A stretch of DNA of 34,833 bases from Betaproteobacteria bacterium (GTDB lineage Bacteria > Pseudomonadota > Gammaproteobacteria > Burkholderiales > UBA3065). Both the position numbers and the translations under genes were made by a program. The number at the start of each line of letters is the position of its first letter. Position 1 is the stretch's first letter. This document shows positions 6,621 to 13,955 of this stretch, piece by piece. The stretch covers positions 1 to 34,833 of the forward strand of contig JAIXXL010000006.1 in NCBI GenBank assembly GCA_027490755.1, given 5' to 3'. The notes beneath the pieces were generated by a model that saw nothing but the letters and a program-made list of their open reading frames with translations, was not told the origin of the DNA and searched no databases.

Positions 6621-6838
6621 AACCAGCGAAAAAAATGCTCCACACGCATGACACAAGCGAAAAAATACTCCAGCCAGATGTTAGTCGACTGACACGAAAG
6701 GAACTGCTTGAGGCGGTGAAGGCGCCGCCGTCCGATGGCTACTTTGTGTGGGACGGACAGGACGAGGATGAGCGTCCTGCAATAGCTGAGGAGCTACGCA
6801 CGATGATCATGAGACGGCGTACCGCATCATCAGCATGA
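6617..6838 (+). CDS. Third gene of the toxin-antitoxin operon, unknown
   Basis: The 73-residue protein starts in an ATGA overlap with the antitoxin stop, so it is probably co-translated. It is mostly charged: a basic start, LTRKELLEAVKAPPSDG, then an acidic patch (WDGQDEDERPAIAEE) and a basic end. The acidic patch faintly recalls small antitoxins, but I do not recognise a family. It may belong to the operon's control or be a fragment of another module. Confidence 0.55.
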   Translation: MKPAKKMLHTHDTSEKILQPDVSRLTRKELLEAVKAPPSDGYFVWDGQDEDERPAIAEELRTMIMRRRTASSA

Positions 6839-6952
6839 GTAGAGTCGAGGAAAGAGAAATCGAAAAATTCTCCTTGCGTCTGAAGGGATTAGGATCATGC
6901 GCCGGAGTTCGCGAATGACTTCTTGGGGTAACATCCAAAGAAGAGGTGAAAT

Positions 6953-7690
6953 ATGAATTCGAGCGGAAAACTTGTCTTTAGGATAGACAGCTTTACCCCT
7001 GAAACGTTACCCATGGCTCGACTGGCTGAATACCTGGTGGAGTTGGCGCGCCTGTATGGAAATGAAAGTGCTGTCCATTTTGATAAGGTGAAACGTGGCA
7101 GTGCACTCCTTCAAGTGAATATCGACGAACCTGCCGTACCGCTCGTCGTACGTCGGCTTAAAATGGTGCCAACTTCCGAAGGTGATACCCAAGCAAAAAA
7201 AGCTTTTCAGGCAATTGATAAATTGCTGAGGGTGGACAATGCTGTAGGTTCGATTACTGCCGGTACTAGGTCCAAAATTCTTGAATTTCCAGGTAGGCGT
7301 GCAGCAGAAGATTTGGTATTCCTTGTTTCTCAGCCAACCACGATCGATGGGGTGGTAATAAAAATTGGTGGTAAAGACGAAACAATTCCTGTGATGCTTC
7401 GAGATCAGGAGGGTGTCGTATTTAATTGCCAAATTAAAGGACAAGCTCGGGCAAAAGAGCTTTCGCGCTTCTTTTTAGGGGCGCCTATTCGAGCACATGG
7501 CACGGGGAAGTGGAAACGATACCCTGACGGCCGATGGGAGCTGGATTCGCTATTTATCCAAGATTACGAAGAATTGGATAATTCCCCGGCAGAAGAAGTG
7601 CTATCCGCAATTACCCAGATCGCAGGCAACGGCTGGAAAAGCATGGAAGATCCGCTTGGTGCTTGGCGAAAGCTAAGGGGCGTCGAATGA
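6953..7690 (+). CDS. Uncharacterised partner of PIN protein
   Basis: The 245-residue protein is predicted mixed alpha/beta: GKLVFRIDSFTPETLPMARLA, then a helix (EYLVELARLYG), HFDKVKRGSALLQVNI, a central beta-rich part, and a C-terminal segment with RWELDSLFIQDYEEL. I know similar uncharacterised proteins next to PIN-domain genes but no function. AGAGGTG precedes the ATG. It ends in an ATGA overlap with the PIN gene. GC in a counted line is about 43%, against about 68% in the replication genes, pointing to separate acquisition. It could be the antitoxin, sensor or target adaptor. Confidence 0.8.
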   Translation: MNSSGKLVFRIDSFTPETLPMARLAEYLVELARLYGNESAVHFDKVKRGSALLQVNIDEPAVPLVVRRLKMVPTSEGDTQAKKAFQAIDKLLRVDNAVGSITAGTRSKILEFPGRRAAEDLVFLVSQPTTIDGVVIKIGGKDETIPVMLRDQEGVVFNCQIKGQARAKELSRFFLGAPIRAHGTGKWKRYPDGRWELDSLFIQDYEELDNSPAEEVLSAITQIAGNGWKSMEDPLGAWRKLRGVE

Positions 7691-8214
7691 TTATTTTCGA
7701 TGCCAACATCTTGATTAGTCTGGCCCAGGGATCTGAGGGAGAAGATACCTACGAAAGAATTACGGGTCTTGTTCAAGATCTGAATCAAAAAAAACAAGTG
7801 ATTGGTATTCCAACTCCCGCATGGGCAGAATACCTCTGCGGCTCCGACATAGCGAGTGTTCAGATAATCGAAGCGATCAAGAAAAAACGAGCGATCAGAA
7901 TTCTTCCTTATGATGAGAAAGCTGCCCTTGAAACTGCCCTGATTCAAAGAGCAGCGGCATCATTCGGAAAGAAGAAAGCGGTGAATAAGGCGCCTTGGCA
8001 GCAAGTAAAAATAGATCGCCAAATTCTCGCTGTGGCGAGATGCAATCAAGTAACTACGATCTATACAGATGATAGCAATATGATTGCAGAGGCAAATCGG
8101 CTTGGGATACAAGCGATTCGTTCTTCCGAAATTCCTTTAAAGCCTAAACAAAAAATATTAAAACTGGATTCTGAAGAGGTTTCTGAAGCCGCTGTAGATG
8201 ATAAAGGAAGGTGA
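7687..8214 (+). CDS. PIN-domain ribonuclease
   Basis: The 175-residue product shows the four PIN acidic positions: D5 (IIFDANILI), E48 (PAWAEYL), D110 (KIDRQILAVA) and D128/D129 (IYTDDSNM). These coordinate metal in VapC-type RNases. The start at 7687 overlaps the upstream stop (ATGA); a start at 7663 would add 8 residues inside the upstream gene. The charged C-terminal tail after residue 150 is longer than in classical VapC. With its partner it resembles a toxin-antitoxin or abortive-infection pair, though the larger first gene is unlike VapB. Confidence 0.88.
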   Translation: MIIFDANILISLAQGSEGEDTYERITGLVQDLNQKKQVIGIPTPAWAEYLCGSDIASVQIIEAIKKKRAIRILPYDEKAALETALIQRAAASFGKKKAVNKAPWQQVKIDRQILAVARCNQVTTIYTDDSNMIAEANRLGIQAIRSSEIPLKPKQKILKLDSEEVSEAAVDDKGR

Positions 8215-8513
8215 GTTTCAGCTTTTTCCTGAAATGAAACCATCAGCCGCCGATCAATGTGGGCTTGGTTCGGAACGAAGTTTTCGCCCTAGGCTGGCGA
8301 AACCGGGGGAAGGACGAAATGAAAGGCGCCAAGTGTTTCTCCGACGCATGAGCATAACCTGTGGGTCGATTTGGCAAGGCGATGAGACACTGAGAAGAAA
8401 TCTTTCAAACCACAAATATTTCGGCTTATACTGTATATTCATAAAGCAATTGTCCACCGTTCCCCGCTAGGCGTGCCGCCTGAACAACGGATGGGCTTGA
8501 CCGGGGAGGGCGC
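8215..8513. other. Intergenic region between PIN gene and SOS-box gene
   Basis: This 299-base stretch holds a 7-base inverted repeat (TTTCGCC 8282-8288 with GGCGAAA 8296-8302) that could end the PIN transcript weakly, with no T run, and an AT-rich promoter-like part around 8403-8446 with a LexA-like box. A 90-codon open frame across it has no ribosome site and odd composition and is not counted as a gene. Confidence 0.5.
8403..8446 (+). promoter_or_regulatory. Candidate SOS box and promoter
   Basis: CTGT-ATATTCAT-AAAG at 8431-8446 differs at one position from the LexA consensus CTGT-N8-ACAG, and the left half (TACTGTATAT) is a full match. A possible promoter (TTTCAA 8403-8408, 18-base spacer, TATACT 8427-8432) overlaps it, so LexA binding would block it. 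The gene at 8514 is the first reading frame downstream. Confidence 0.55.
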
Positions 8514-8750
8514 GTGCTGAGCGACGATGAGATGATGCTGATTACCTGCTTTCGGCACCTGACGCCGCGCAGTCAAGACATCGTGTGGCATTCAGTGGTG
8601 CACACGTTGCCAAAACAAAGGGACAAGTCACCGCTGCTGACGGTCATTCCTGGTGGGCGTGCTGGTACGGGTGGCGGCTTCCAGAACGCCCAAAATATGA
8701 TCACGCCCCTTTCTGTCAGCTTGCGAGTACAGAGTGATGAGGCGAATTAG
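8514..8750 (+). CDS. Small protein, possible antirepressor
   Basis: The 78-residue frame begins with GTG 4 bases after GGAGG. Residues 1-30 (LSDDEMMLITCFRHLTPRSQ) resemble small prophage proteins encoded beside repressors; the C-terminal half is less protein-like and lies antisense to the end of the repressor gene (123-base overlap). It is downstream of the SOS-box promoter. A role as a DNA-damage-induced antirepressor, or simply as the leader of an antisense transcript across cI, is inference from position. Confidence 0.55.
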   Translation: MLSDDEMMLITCFRHLTPRSQDIVWHSVVHTLPKQRDKSPLLTVIPGGRAGTGGGFQNAQNMITPLSVSLRVQSDEAN

Positions 8751-9029
8751 CTCCGCCGGCATGATGTAGCCCTGCGGTAGGAAATCCTGAAATTCCTTTT
8801 CATGATCCATCCATCCTCGCTCGAGTTTCAATTCCTTCTCTATTTTTCGAGCAAGATCGTCTCCAATGTTTTTTGGAGTACCGGCAGCAGTTTTTACGCC
8901 TGACAGGATCTGGTAGAGCACCGGGCGGCTGAGCTTTCCATTGGCTTTCGCAATAAGGTTGCTGAGGCCCTGCGCCTCATCTACCAAGCGCCGCAAATTT
9001 TCCAGCCGGACTTCGTCGCACGTCTTCAT
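8628..9029 (-). CDS. cI: CI-like repressor without peptidase domain
   Basis: The 133-residue product (start MKTCDEVR) has a helix-turn-helix region (LSNLIAKANGKLSRPVLYQIL) and a short C-terminal segment (MPAELIRLITLYSQADRKGRDHILGVLEAA) typical of short Burkholderiales prophage repressors. The S24/LexA-type autocleavage domain of lambda CI is absent, so RecA-stimulated self-cleavage is not expected. It is divergent from cro with four operator-like sites between them. Two upstream Met codons (9053, 9038) are possible but lie in the operator region. Confidence 0.85.
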   Translation of the reverse strand: MKTCDEVRLENLRRLVDEAQGLSNLIAKANGKLSRPVLYQILSGVKTAAGTPKNIGDDLARKIEKELKLERGWMDHEKEFQDFLPQGYIMPAELIRLITLYSQADRKGRDHILGVLEAATRTSTPTRNDRQQR

Positions 9030-9031
9030 TC

Positions 9032-9113
9032 CTAGCATTGTGCTATTTCCCAAGGTAGCGCGGTGCTTGCAAAATCAGTAGCTTGAAGCTACTATAAGTA
9101 GCATGAAGCTACT
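9032..9113. promoter_or_regulatory. Right operator cluster OR between cI and cro
   Basis: Four sites share the pattern GTAGC-N5-GCTAC: 9032-9046 (CTAGC-ATTGT-GCTAT), 9055-9069 (GTAGC-GCGGT-GCTTG), 9078-9092 (GTAGC-TTGAA-GCTAC, extended to a perfect 17-base AGTAGCTTGAAGCTACT) and 9098-9112 (GTAGC-ATGAA-GCTAC). Centres are 23, 23 and 20 bases apart. The last covers the cro start codon; the first abuts the cI start. TATAAG at 9093-9098 is a possible cro -10. Confidence 0.75.
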
Positions 9114-9525
9114 CGAATACATTTCAAGGCAGCGCGGTTTGGCAAATCGGCTCGCCGAAAGCATTGGGGTTCCTCCTGTGCTGATCAGCCAATGGGCCAA
9201 CCAAAAGCGCCCGGTACCGCTGGACCGGTGCGTGCAGATCGAGCAGGCCACCGACGGGCAAGTCACCTGCGAAGAACTTCGCCCGGACAAGGCAGGGTAC
9301 TGGTCCTACCTGCGTACGACTTGCGCGCACATCGCCGCATCACCTGCTGCCGTCGAGGAGCGCATGCCATGCGCCTGCCGCTCAAGGAATTCCGCGGAAA
9401 GATCACGGTGGAGGCTGACGCCGTCATCTCGACGCTGGCTGAGCGCGAGGGCCAAGAGAAGCAGGAGATCGTGCGGGACATTCTTCATCGGTGGGCTCTG
9501 GAAAAAATCAATGAAGCCAGATTAA
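9103..9525 (+). CDS. cro: Cro/YdaS-like repressor with C-terminal read-on
   Basis: Residues 1-70 are a Cro/YdaS-type helix-turn-helix protein: LLEYISRQRGLANRLAESIG, VPPVLISQWANQKRPVPL, RCVQIEQATDGQVTCEELRPD. Family members usually end near this point. Here the frame stays open to residue 140, adding an Arg, Ser and Cys-rich tail that overlaps the next gene by 157 bases in another frame. The tail looks non-native, so a lost stop or small frameshift is likely. The start codon lies within operator site 4 and no ribosome site precedes it. Confidence 0.8.
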   Translation: MKLLEYISRQRGLANRLAESIGVPPVLISQWANQKRPVPLDRCVQIEQATDGQVTCEELRPDKAGYWSYLRTTCAHIAASPAAVEERMPCACRSRNSAERSRWRLTPSSRRWLSARAKRSRRSCGTFFIGGLWKKSMKPD

Positions 9526-9599
9526 TCGGCCAGTACCTGGAGCGCGAGGGCTTGGAGGGGATCCTGAAGGAGCGCCGGGGCGTTCAGCGATCGCCTTGA
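9369..9599 (+). CDS. Small phage protein, possible DNA-binding
   Basis: The 76-residue protein begins MRLPLKEFRGKITVEADAV, then a long charged helix (AEREGQEKQEIVRDIL, HRWALEKINEARLIGQYL). The arrangement of a short beta strand followed by helices is compatible with a ribbon-helix-helix fold, but this is only suggestive. It overlaps the tail of the cro frame. Similar short proteins occur between cro and cII in related prophages. Confidence 0.7.
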   Translation: MRLPLKEFRGKITVEADAVISTLAEREGQEKQEIVRDILHRWALEKINEARLIGQYLEREGLEGILKERRGVQRSP

Positions 9600-9663
9600 C
9601 TCTGTAGCGCACCTTACTGCCCAACCCCGCTTCCCGCATCGCCAAAAGACAAGGACCTTTGAC

Positions 9664-10176
9664 ATGACCGTGCGTTATTCGGACACCAACCAGCACGACG
9701 CGCTCTACAAGGTCGCGCGCACCTACCCGGGCGGGATCGAGGCGCTCGCGCAGCGCATGTGCAAGACCGCCAGCGTCCTCTACAACAAGCTGCGCCCGGG
9801 CGTCGTCACGCATTACCCGTCGTTCGAGGAAGTCTCGGAAATCGTTGAACTGTGCACGGCCGCCGGTGTGCCGCACGCGACACTGCCGATCGAGGCGATG
9901 TGCCAGCGGCACAACCTGGTGGTGTTTGCATTCCCGGCGCTGGCGCACCTGTCAGATGCAGACCTGACGCAATCGGTATGCAAGGCGATGCAGGAGCTGG
10001 GCGACGTGACCGGCGCCATTGCGTCGGCGCTGGCCGACGATGGCGGTATCTCGCTGGCTGAGCTCGATGGCATCGAGCGCGAGATTCAGCAGGCACTGGG
10101 CGCCATTGGCGCGCTGCGCGAGCGGGTGCGTGCGCAGGTCAACCGTCCGGCTGCTGCGCAGAAGGTGCGGCCATGA
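9664..10176 (+). CDS. CII-like phage regulatory protein (CP76 type)
   Basis: The 170-residue product matches the Phage_CP76/CII pattern: DALYKVARTYPGGIEALAQRM, VLYNKLRPGVVTHYPSFEEV, then a hydrophobic middle (HNLVVFAFP) and a C-terminal helical region (LADDGGISLAELDGIEREI). In relatives it controls establishment of lysogeny. It lies downstream of cro and overlaps the next gene by ATGA. Confidence 0.85.
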   Translation: MTVRYSDTNQHDALYKVARTYPGGIEALAQRMCKTASVLYNKLRPGVVTHYPSFEEVSEIVELCTAAGVPHATLPIEAMCQRHNLVVFAFPALAHLSDADLTQSVCKAMQELGDVTGAIASALADDGGISLAELDGIEREIQQALGAIGALRERVRAQVNRPAAAQKVRP

Positions 10177-10508
10177 TTTATTTCCCGTTGAGCGTACCCG
10201 CCAAGGCGCTGATGCTCAATCGGCCGGCGATGGCATTGATGGTCGATCTGCCCTGTTTCGAGAACGAGTTATGGGTGGCGATCGTCGCCGATGGCAAGCA
10301 TGAGAGTGAGGCCCATCCAGTGGTCGGCTACGTGCGGCTCGAAAAGCGGCTCACCCAGCACTCTGCGCTAACCACTTATGCAGTAGTGGAAGCGCGTCCT
10401 GCCAGTGATCCACCGCCCAATCGAGCATCTTTGACGACAATTTTTCAATGGCCTTCGCTGGCAGATTACGAACGGCTGCAGCGAGAGAGGAGCGCTCCTC
10501 GTGACTGA
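10173..10508 (+). CDS. Hypothetical early protein
   Basis: The 111-residue product starts in an ATGA overlap with the CII-like gene. Residues 1-60 are protein-like (FPLSVPAKALMLNRPAMAL, ELWVAIVADGKHE, HPVVGYVRLEKRL). From about residue 60 the frame is antisense to the next leftward gene (158-base tail-to-tail overlap), and composition weakens. The real C-terminus may have been altered when the opposing gene arrived. Function unknown. Confidence 0.6.
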   Translation: MIYFPLSVPAKALMLNRPAMALMVDLPCFENELWVAIVADGKHESEAHPVVGYVRLEKRLTQHSALTTYAVVEARPASDPPPNRASLTTIFQWPSLADYERLQRERSAPRD

Positions 10509-10905
10509 GGTTTTCACTTTGTTCGATACGGCTGGCCAGCAGTTCGGCCCACTGGCCGGCATCGATGCGAACCTTGACCACGCCAAGAATGGCGCTCAGC
10601 CCACCATCGTCCTGCAGGAAGTCGAGTCCGGCTGCAGTGATCGAGGTTTCGCCGGCATGCTGGAACGTGACACTGGCAAACGTGCTGATGCGGCGAAAGC
10701 CGCTGACCAGCAATCCGTGCTCGGCGAGGTAACTGGCGTTGGCTACCAGCCGGCGTTCGCTGTCGGCATCCATTGCGAGCAACTGAGCCAAGTCACGCGT
10801 GCCACCCGGGTACATCAGCGACAGCGTCGAGAGAATCTGGCGCTGAAGCGAGCGGTCGAGTAAGTCGGTCAATGGGAGCTCCTTCAATGCGGATGGAACG
10901 GACAA
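10351..10905 (-). CDS. Winged-helix-like phage protein, leftward
   Basis: The 184-residue protein has an N-terminal winged-helix-like domain (RQILSTLSLMYPGGTRDL, LVANASYLAEHGLLVSGF) followed by ITAAGLDFLQDDGGLSAILG, a phrase I know from uncharacterised Burkholderiales prophage proteins, and a C-terminal helical part (LPAKAIEKLSSKML). It is transcribed against the early genes and so may be expressed in the lysogen. Its role is unknown; regulation or superinfection control is possible. Confidence 0.8.
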   Translation of the reverse strand: MSVPSALKELPLTDLLDRSLQRQILSTLSLMYPGGTRDLAQLLAMDADSERRLVANASYLAEHGLLVSGFRRISTFASVTFQHAGETSITAAGLDFLQDDGGLSAILGVVKVRIDAGQWAELLASRIEQSENLSHEERSSLAAAVRNLPAKAIEKLSSKMLDWAVDHWQDALPLLHKWLAQSAG

Positions 10906-10965
10906 GAAATTTCACTGTAGCACGCAGGGTCTGGTGCTCTGTTTGATAACAAAAACAACGAGACG

Positions 10966-11397
10966 ATGAGCAAGAACTACGGTCCGCGCCGCGGCAGTGC
11001 CGCTTACCAAGCGCTTGAGCAGCTGATTGTGAACGGCGGCATGGCCACGCGGGCGCAGCTGTCGACGGCGCTGCCGTCGCATTTCCGTTCCGCGTCGCGC
11101 TTCGAGCAACTGGTCGTCGAGCTGCTGGTCGACAACAAGATGGCGCGTAAAGTCGGCGACGACGCCATCGAGATCACGCTGGCCGGGCGCGCGCATGTCG
11201 ACGCATCGATCCTGGCACCGGCCCCCGCGAAGAAGTCCTCTAAGCCGGTACCGGCGCGCAGCGCGCCGGAGTTCAAGCCGCTGCGCCCGGAGCGCTACGC
11301 ATTGATGCAGGAGACGCGCCCGGGCGCGCTCGACTACCGCAAGTACCCGTCGCTGATGGGCGGCGAGCGCGTGCCGTACTGGGCTCGGAAGCCATGA
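10966..11397 (+). CDS. Early protein upstream of primase
   Basis: The 143-residue product has a helical N-terminal domain that may be a winged helix (GSAAYQALEQLIVNGGMATRAQL, FEQLVVELLVDNKMARKV), an Ala/Pro/Lys linker and a tail with EFKPLRPERYALMQETRPG. It overlaps the primase-helicase start by ATGA, so it probably acts in replication, perhaps as origin-binding protein or loader. This is inference from position. Confidence 0.75.
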   Translation: MSKNYGPRRGSAAYQALEQLIVNGGMATRAQLSTALPSHFRSASRFEQLVVELLVDNKMARKVGDDAIEITLAGRAHVDASILAPAPAKKSSKPVPARSAPEFKPLRPERYALMQETRPGALDYRKYPSLMGGERVPYWARKP

Positions 11398-13955
11398 CGA
11401 CGCTGGCACAAGTAGTCGACCAGATGCAGCACGCAGGCCTGCCATTGCCGCCGCCTGGTCATCCGATCCTGGATGGCAAGGTGCACCGGTTCGGTCCGCA
11501 GAAAAAGGCATGGTACGTGCTGCGCGAAATTCCGTTGAAGTCCGGCCAGTCCGTCATTGGTGGCGCGTTCGGGCGCTGGCAGGGCACCGAGAACAATGCG
11601 ACGAAGGTCGACGTCGACTGGGCACGGATCTCGCCCGAAGAGCGGGCCGCCGCCGAAGCTCGCCAGCGCGAGATCGAAGTGCGCGAGCAGGCCAAGCGCG
11701 CGCGGCTGGCGCGTTTTGCGGCCAATCGCGCCAAGCTCCAATGGGAAGCCGCTGAGCCGGCCCGCTTCAATGCGATCCCCTACCTGCAGCGCAAGGGCAT
11801 CCACCCCGAGTCGGCGCGCTGCACTGATGACGGCACGCTGCTGGTGCCGATGGTGCGCTACGAGCCGGAGGGCCGGCAGTTGGTCGGCCTGCAAAAGATC
11901 GCAGCGGACGGCAGCAAGCGCTTCAACCGCGGCACCAAAAAGGCGGGCGCGTCGTTGCGGCTGGGGGTGATCGATGCGGCCACACCGGTGGCGATCGTCT
12001 GCGAAGGCTATGCAACGGGCGCCACGATTCGCATGGCGCTCGAGCGCTCGGTGCCAGTCGTCGTGGCCTTCGATGCGGGCAACTTGAAACCGGTGGCCAG
12101 TGCGCTGCGCACGCAGTTCCCATCGCTGCGCCTGGTGTTTGCCGCCGACGACGATGACCAGCTCGAGGGCCGCTATGCCGCGTGGCTCGATGACGAATTC
12201 CAGTTGGCTGACGCCCCGCCGGTCGACGCACAGGAGCACGCATGGCCGCGCGCTACCGATGGCGAGCTCGTCACCGTCACCGCACGGCGAGATGTCAACG
12301 ACCAGGGCGTGCCGATGATCGTGGCAGATGCGCGCTGCGGCCGGCTTGTGCTGTCGCGGCGCTTCGAGAATGCCGGCGTATCGAGAGCCACCGAAGCGGC
12401 GCGCCTTGTGGGGGCGGCTACTGTCGCAGTGCCCGTATTTGCGGAGCGGGGCAGCCAAAAGCTGACCGACTTCAATGACCTGCATGCAACCGCCGGTCTC
12501 GAGGCCGTGGCGCAGCAGCTGCGCCAGGCGTTGACCGGGGCGGATCGTCCGCCGCGCACGCCGCTGTCGCTGGTCAAAACTCCCGCCCCCTCCACGAAAG
12601 AAGACCGGAGCGACGAGGACGGGCCTGATGCGGCGGCCGGGGGCGGTGGGAAAAGGCGTCGGCCGAAGAAGGAATTCACGCAGGCGCACTGGGATGCGGT
12701 CAACCACCTGCTCGCGCATTTCGTGCTCATCTATGGCACCGACACTGCGTGGGACGAGGTCAACCGCATCATCATCCGCGTCAACCACTTGCGTCTGGCG
12801 TATGGCTCGGATGCGGTCAAATTCTGGCTCAACAATGCCGAACGCCGGATGGTCAACCAGGATCAGGTCGTCTTTGACCCGACCGAAACGTGCGACCCGG
12901 CCACGACGGTCAACTTGTTCGATGGTTTCAAGCTTGCGCCGAAAAAGGGTGACTGCCGGCAGATCGTCGAGCTGATCAAGTTCCTCTGCAACGACGACGC
13001 CAACGTGCTGGCGTGGGTGCTGCGCTGGCTGGCGTACCCACTGCAGCATCCGGGCGCGAAGATGAAGACGTCGATCATCATCCATGGCGACGAGGGCAGC
13101 GGCAAGAACCTGTTCTTCGAAACCGTCATGCGCGAGATCTACGGCGAATACGGCGCCGTGATCGGCAACGCGCAGATCGAGGGCCAGTTCAACGAATGGG
13201 CCTCGAAAAAGCTCTTCGTCGTCGCCGACGAGGTCGTCACCCGCTCGGAGCTGCGGCAGTTGAAGGGCAAGCTGAAGGCGATGGTCACCGGCGACGTCAT
13301 CATGATCAACCCGAAAGGGATGCCCGAGCGCGCCGAGTCTAACCACATGAACTTCGTGTTCCTGTCCAACGAGCTGCAGCCGCTGGCATTGGACAAGTCC
13401 GACCGTCGCTACCTGGTGCTATGGACGCCACCGAAGCGCGAGCCGGAGTTTTACCGGGCTGTGGCCGAGCAAGCCGCCGCCGGCGGCATCGCCGCGTTCT
13501 ACCACTTCCTGAAACACGAGGTCGACCTGGGCGACTTCACCGAGCACACCAAGCCGATCGAGACCGATGCGCGCGAGCGGCTGATCTCGCTGGGGCTGTC
13601 GGCGCCGGAGCGCTTCTTTCGCGAATGGTCCGGCGGCTTCCTGCCGCTGCCGTTCATCTGCTGCTCGGCCATGCAGCTGTACCTGGGCTATGCGCGCTGG
13701 TCGCACTTGAACGGCGAGCGCTTCCCGGTCAGCCAGACGATGTTCGGGCGCTCGATCGACCGGGTCGCCGCGGGCCTCGTGCACCGGACCGTCATCAAGT
13801 ACGAGCTGGCGGCGGACGTCAAGCAGCGCACCGTCTATCTGGTCGGCGAGCAGCCGGCCGATCGGTCGCGGGTCGAGTGGGTTGAGGGGGCATCGTCGTT
13901 ATTTGACGACGCATTGAAGAAGTATCGGCACGTATTTGACCAGGCCAGCGAATGA
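11394..13955 (+). CDS. Primase-helicase (Toprim plus DUF5906 ATPase)
   Basis: The 853-residue protein joins an N-terminal part (PGHPILDGKVHRFGP near residue 25), a Toprim-like primase domain (VAIVCEGYATGATIR with E204, and FAADDDD at 249-255), and a C-terminal superfamily 3-like helicase. The helicase has a Walker A GDEGSGKN (565-572), Walker B LFVVADE (607-613) and a conserved FLSNELQPLALDKSDRRYLV region. It resembles phage and plasmid DUF5906 helicases. It synthesises primers and unwinds DNA at the phage origin, which may be the repeat region just downstream. Confidence 0.93.
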   Translation: MTTLAQVVDQMQHAGLPLPPPGHPILDGKVHRFGPQKKAWYVLREIPLKSGQSVIGGAFGRWQGTENNATKVDVDWARISPEERAAAEARQREIEVREQAKRARLARFAANRAKLQWEAAEPARFNAIPYLQRKGIHPESARCTDDGTLLVPMVRYEPEGRQLVGLQKIAADGSKRFNRGTKKAGASLRLGVIDAATPVAIVCEGYATGATIRMALERSVPVVVAFDAGNLKPVASALRTQFPSLRLVFAADDDDQLEGRYAAWLDDEFQLADAPPVDAQEHAWPRATDGELVTVTARRDVNDQGVPMIVADARCGRLVLSRRFENAGVSRATEAARLVGAATVAVPVFAERGSQKLTDFNDLHATAGLEAVAQQLRQALTGADRPPRTPLSLVKTPAPSTKEDRSDEDGPDAAAGGGGKRRRPKKEFTQAHWDAVNHLLAHFVLIYGTDTAWDEVNRIIIRVNHLRLAYGSDAVKFWLNNAERRMVNQDQVVFDPTETCDPATTVNLFDGFKLAPKKGDCRQIVELIKFLCNDDANVLAWVLRWLAYPLQHPGAKMKTSIIIHGDEGSGKNLFFETVMREIYGEYGAVIGNAQIEGQFNEWASKKLFVVADEVVTRSELRQLKGKLKAMVTGDVIMINPKGMPERAESNHMNFVFLSNELQPLALDKSDRRYLVLWTPPKREPEFYRAVAEQAAAGGIAAFYHFLKHEVDLGDFTEHTKPIETDARERLISLGLSAPERFFREWSGGFLPLPFICCSAMQLYLGYARWSHLNGERFPVSQTMFGRSIDRVAAGLVHRTVIKYELAADVKQRTVYLVGEQPADRSRVEWVEGASSLFDDALKKYRHVFDQASE

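Noticed and set aside
7007..7444. 145-codon open frame on the minus strand
   Set aside because: Antisense to the 245-residue gene, with no ribosome site and unusual Phe/Tyr/Thr-rich composition.
8198..8470. 90-codon open frame across the gap after the PIN gene
   Set aside because: No ribosome site, poor composition, begins within the PIN gene and crosses the SOS-box promoter region.
11334..13346. 670-codon open frame on the minus strand
   Set aside because: It is antisense to the primase-helicase gene, with His/Arg/Gln-rich, non-protein-like composition typical of a high-GC shadow frame.
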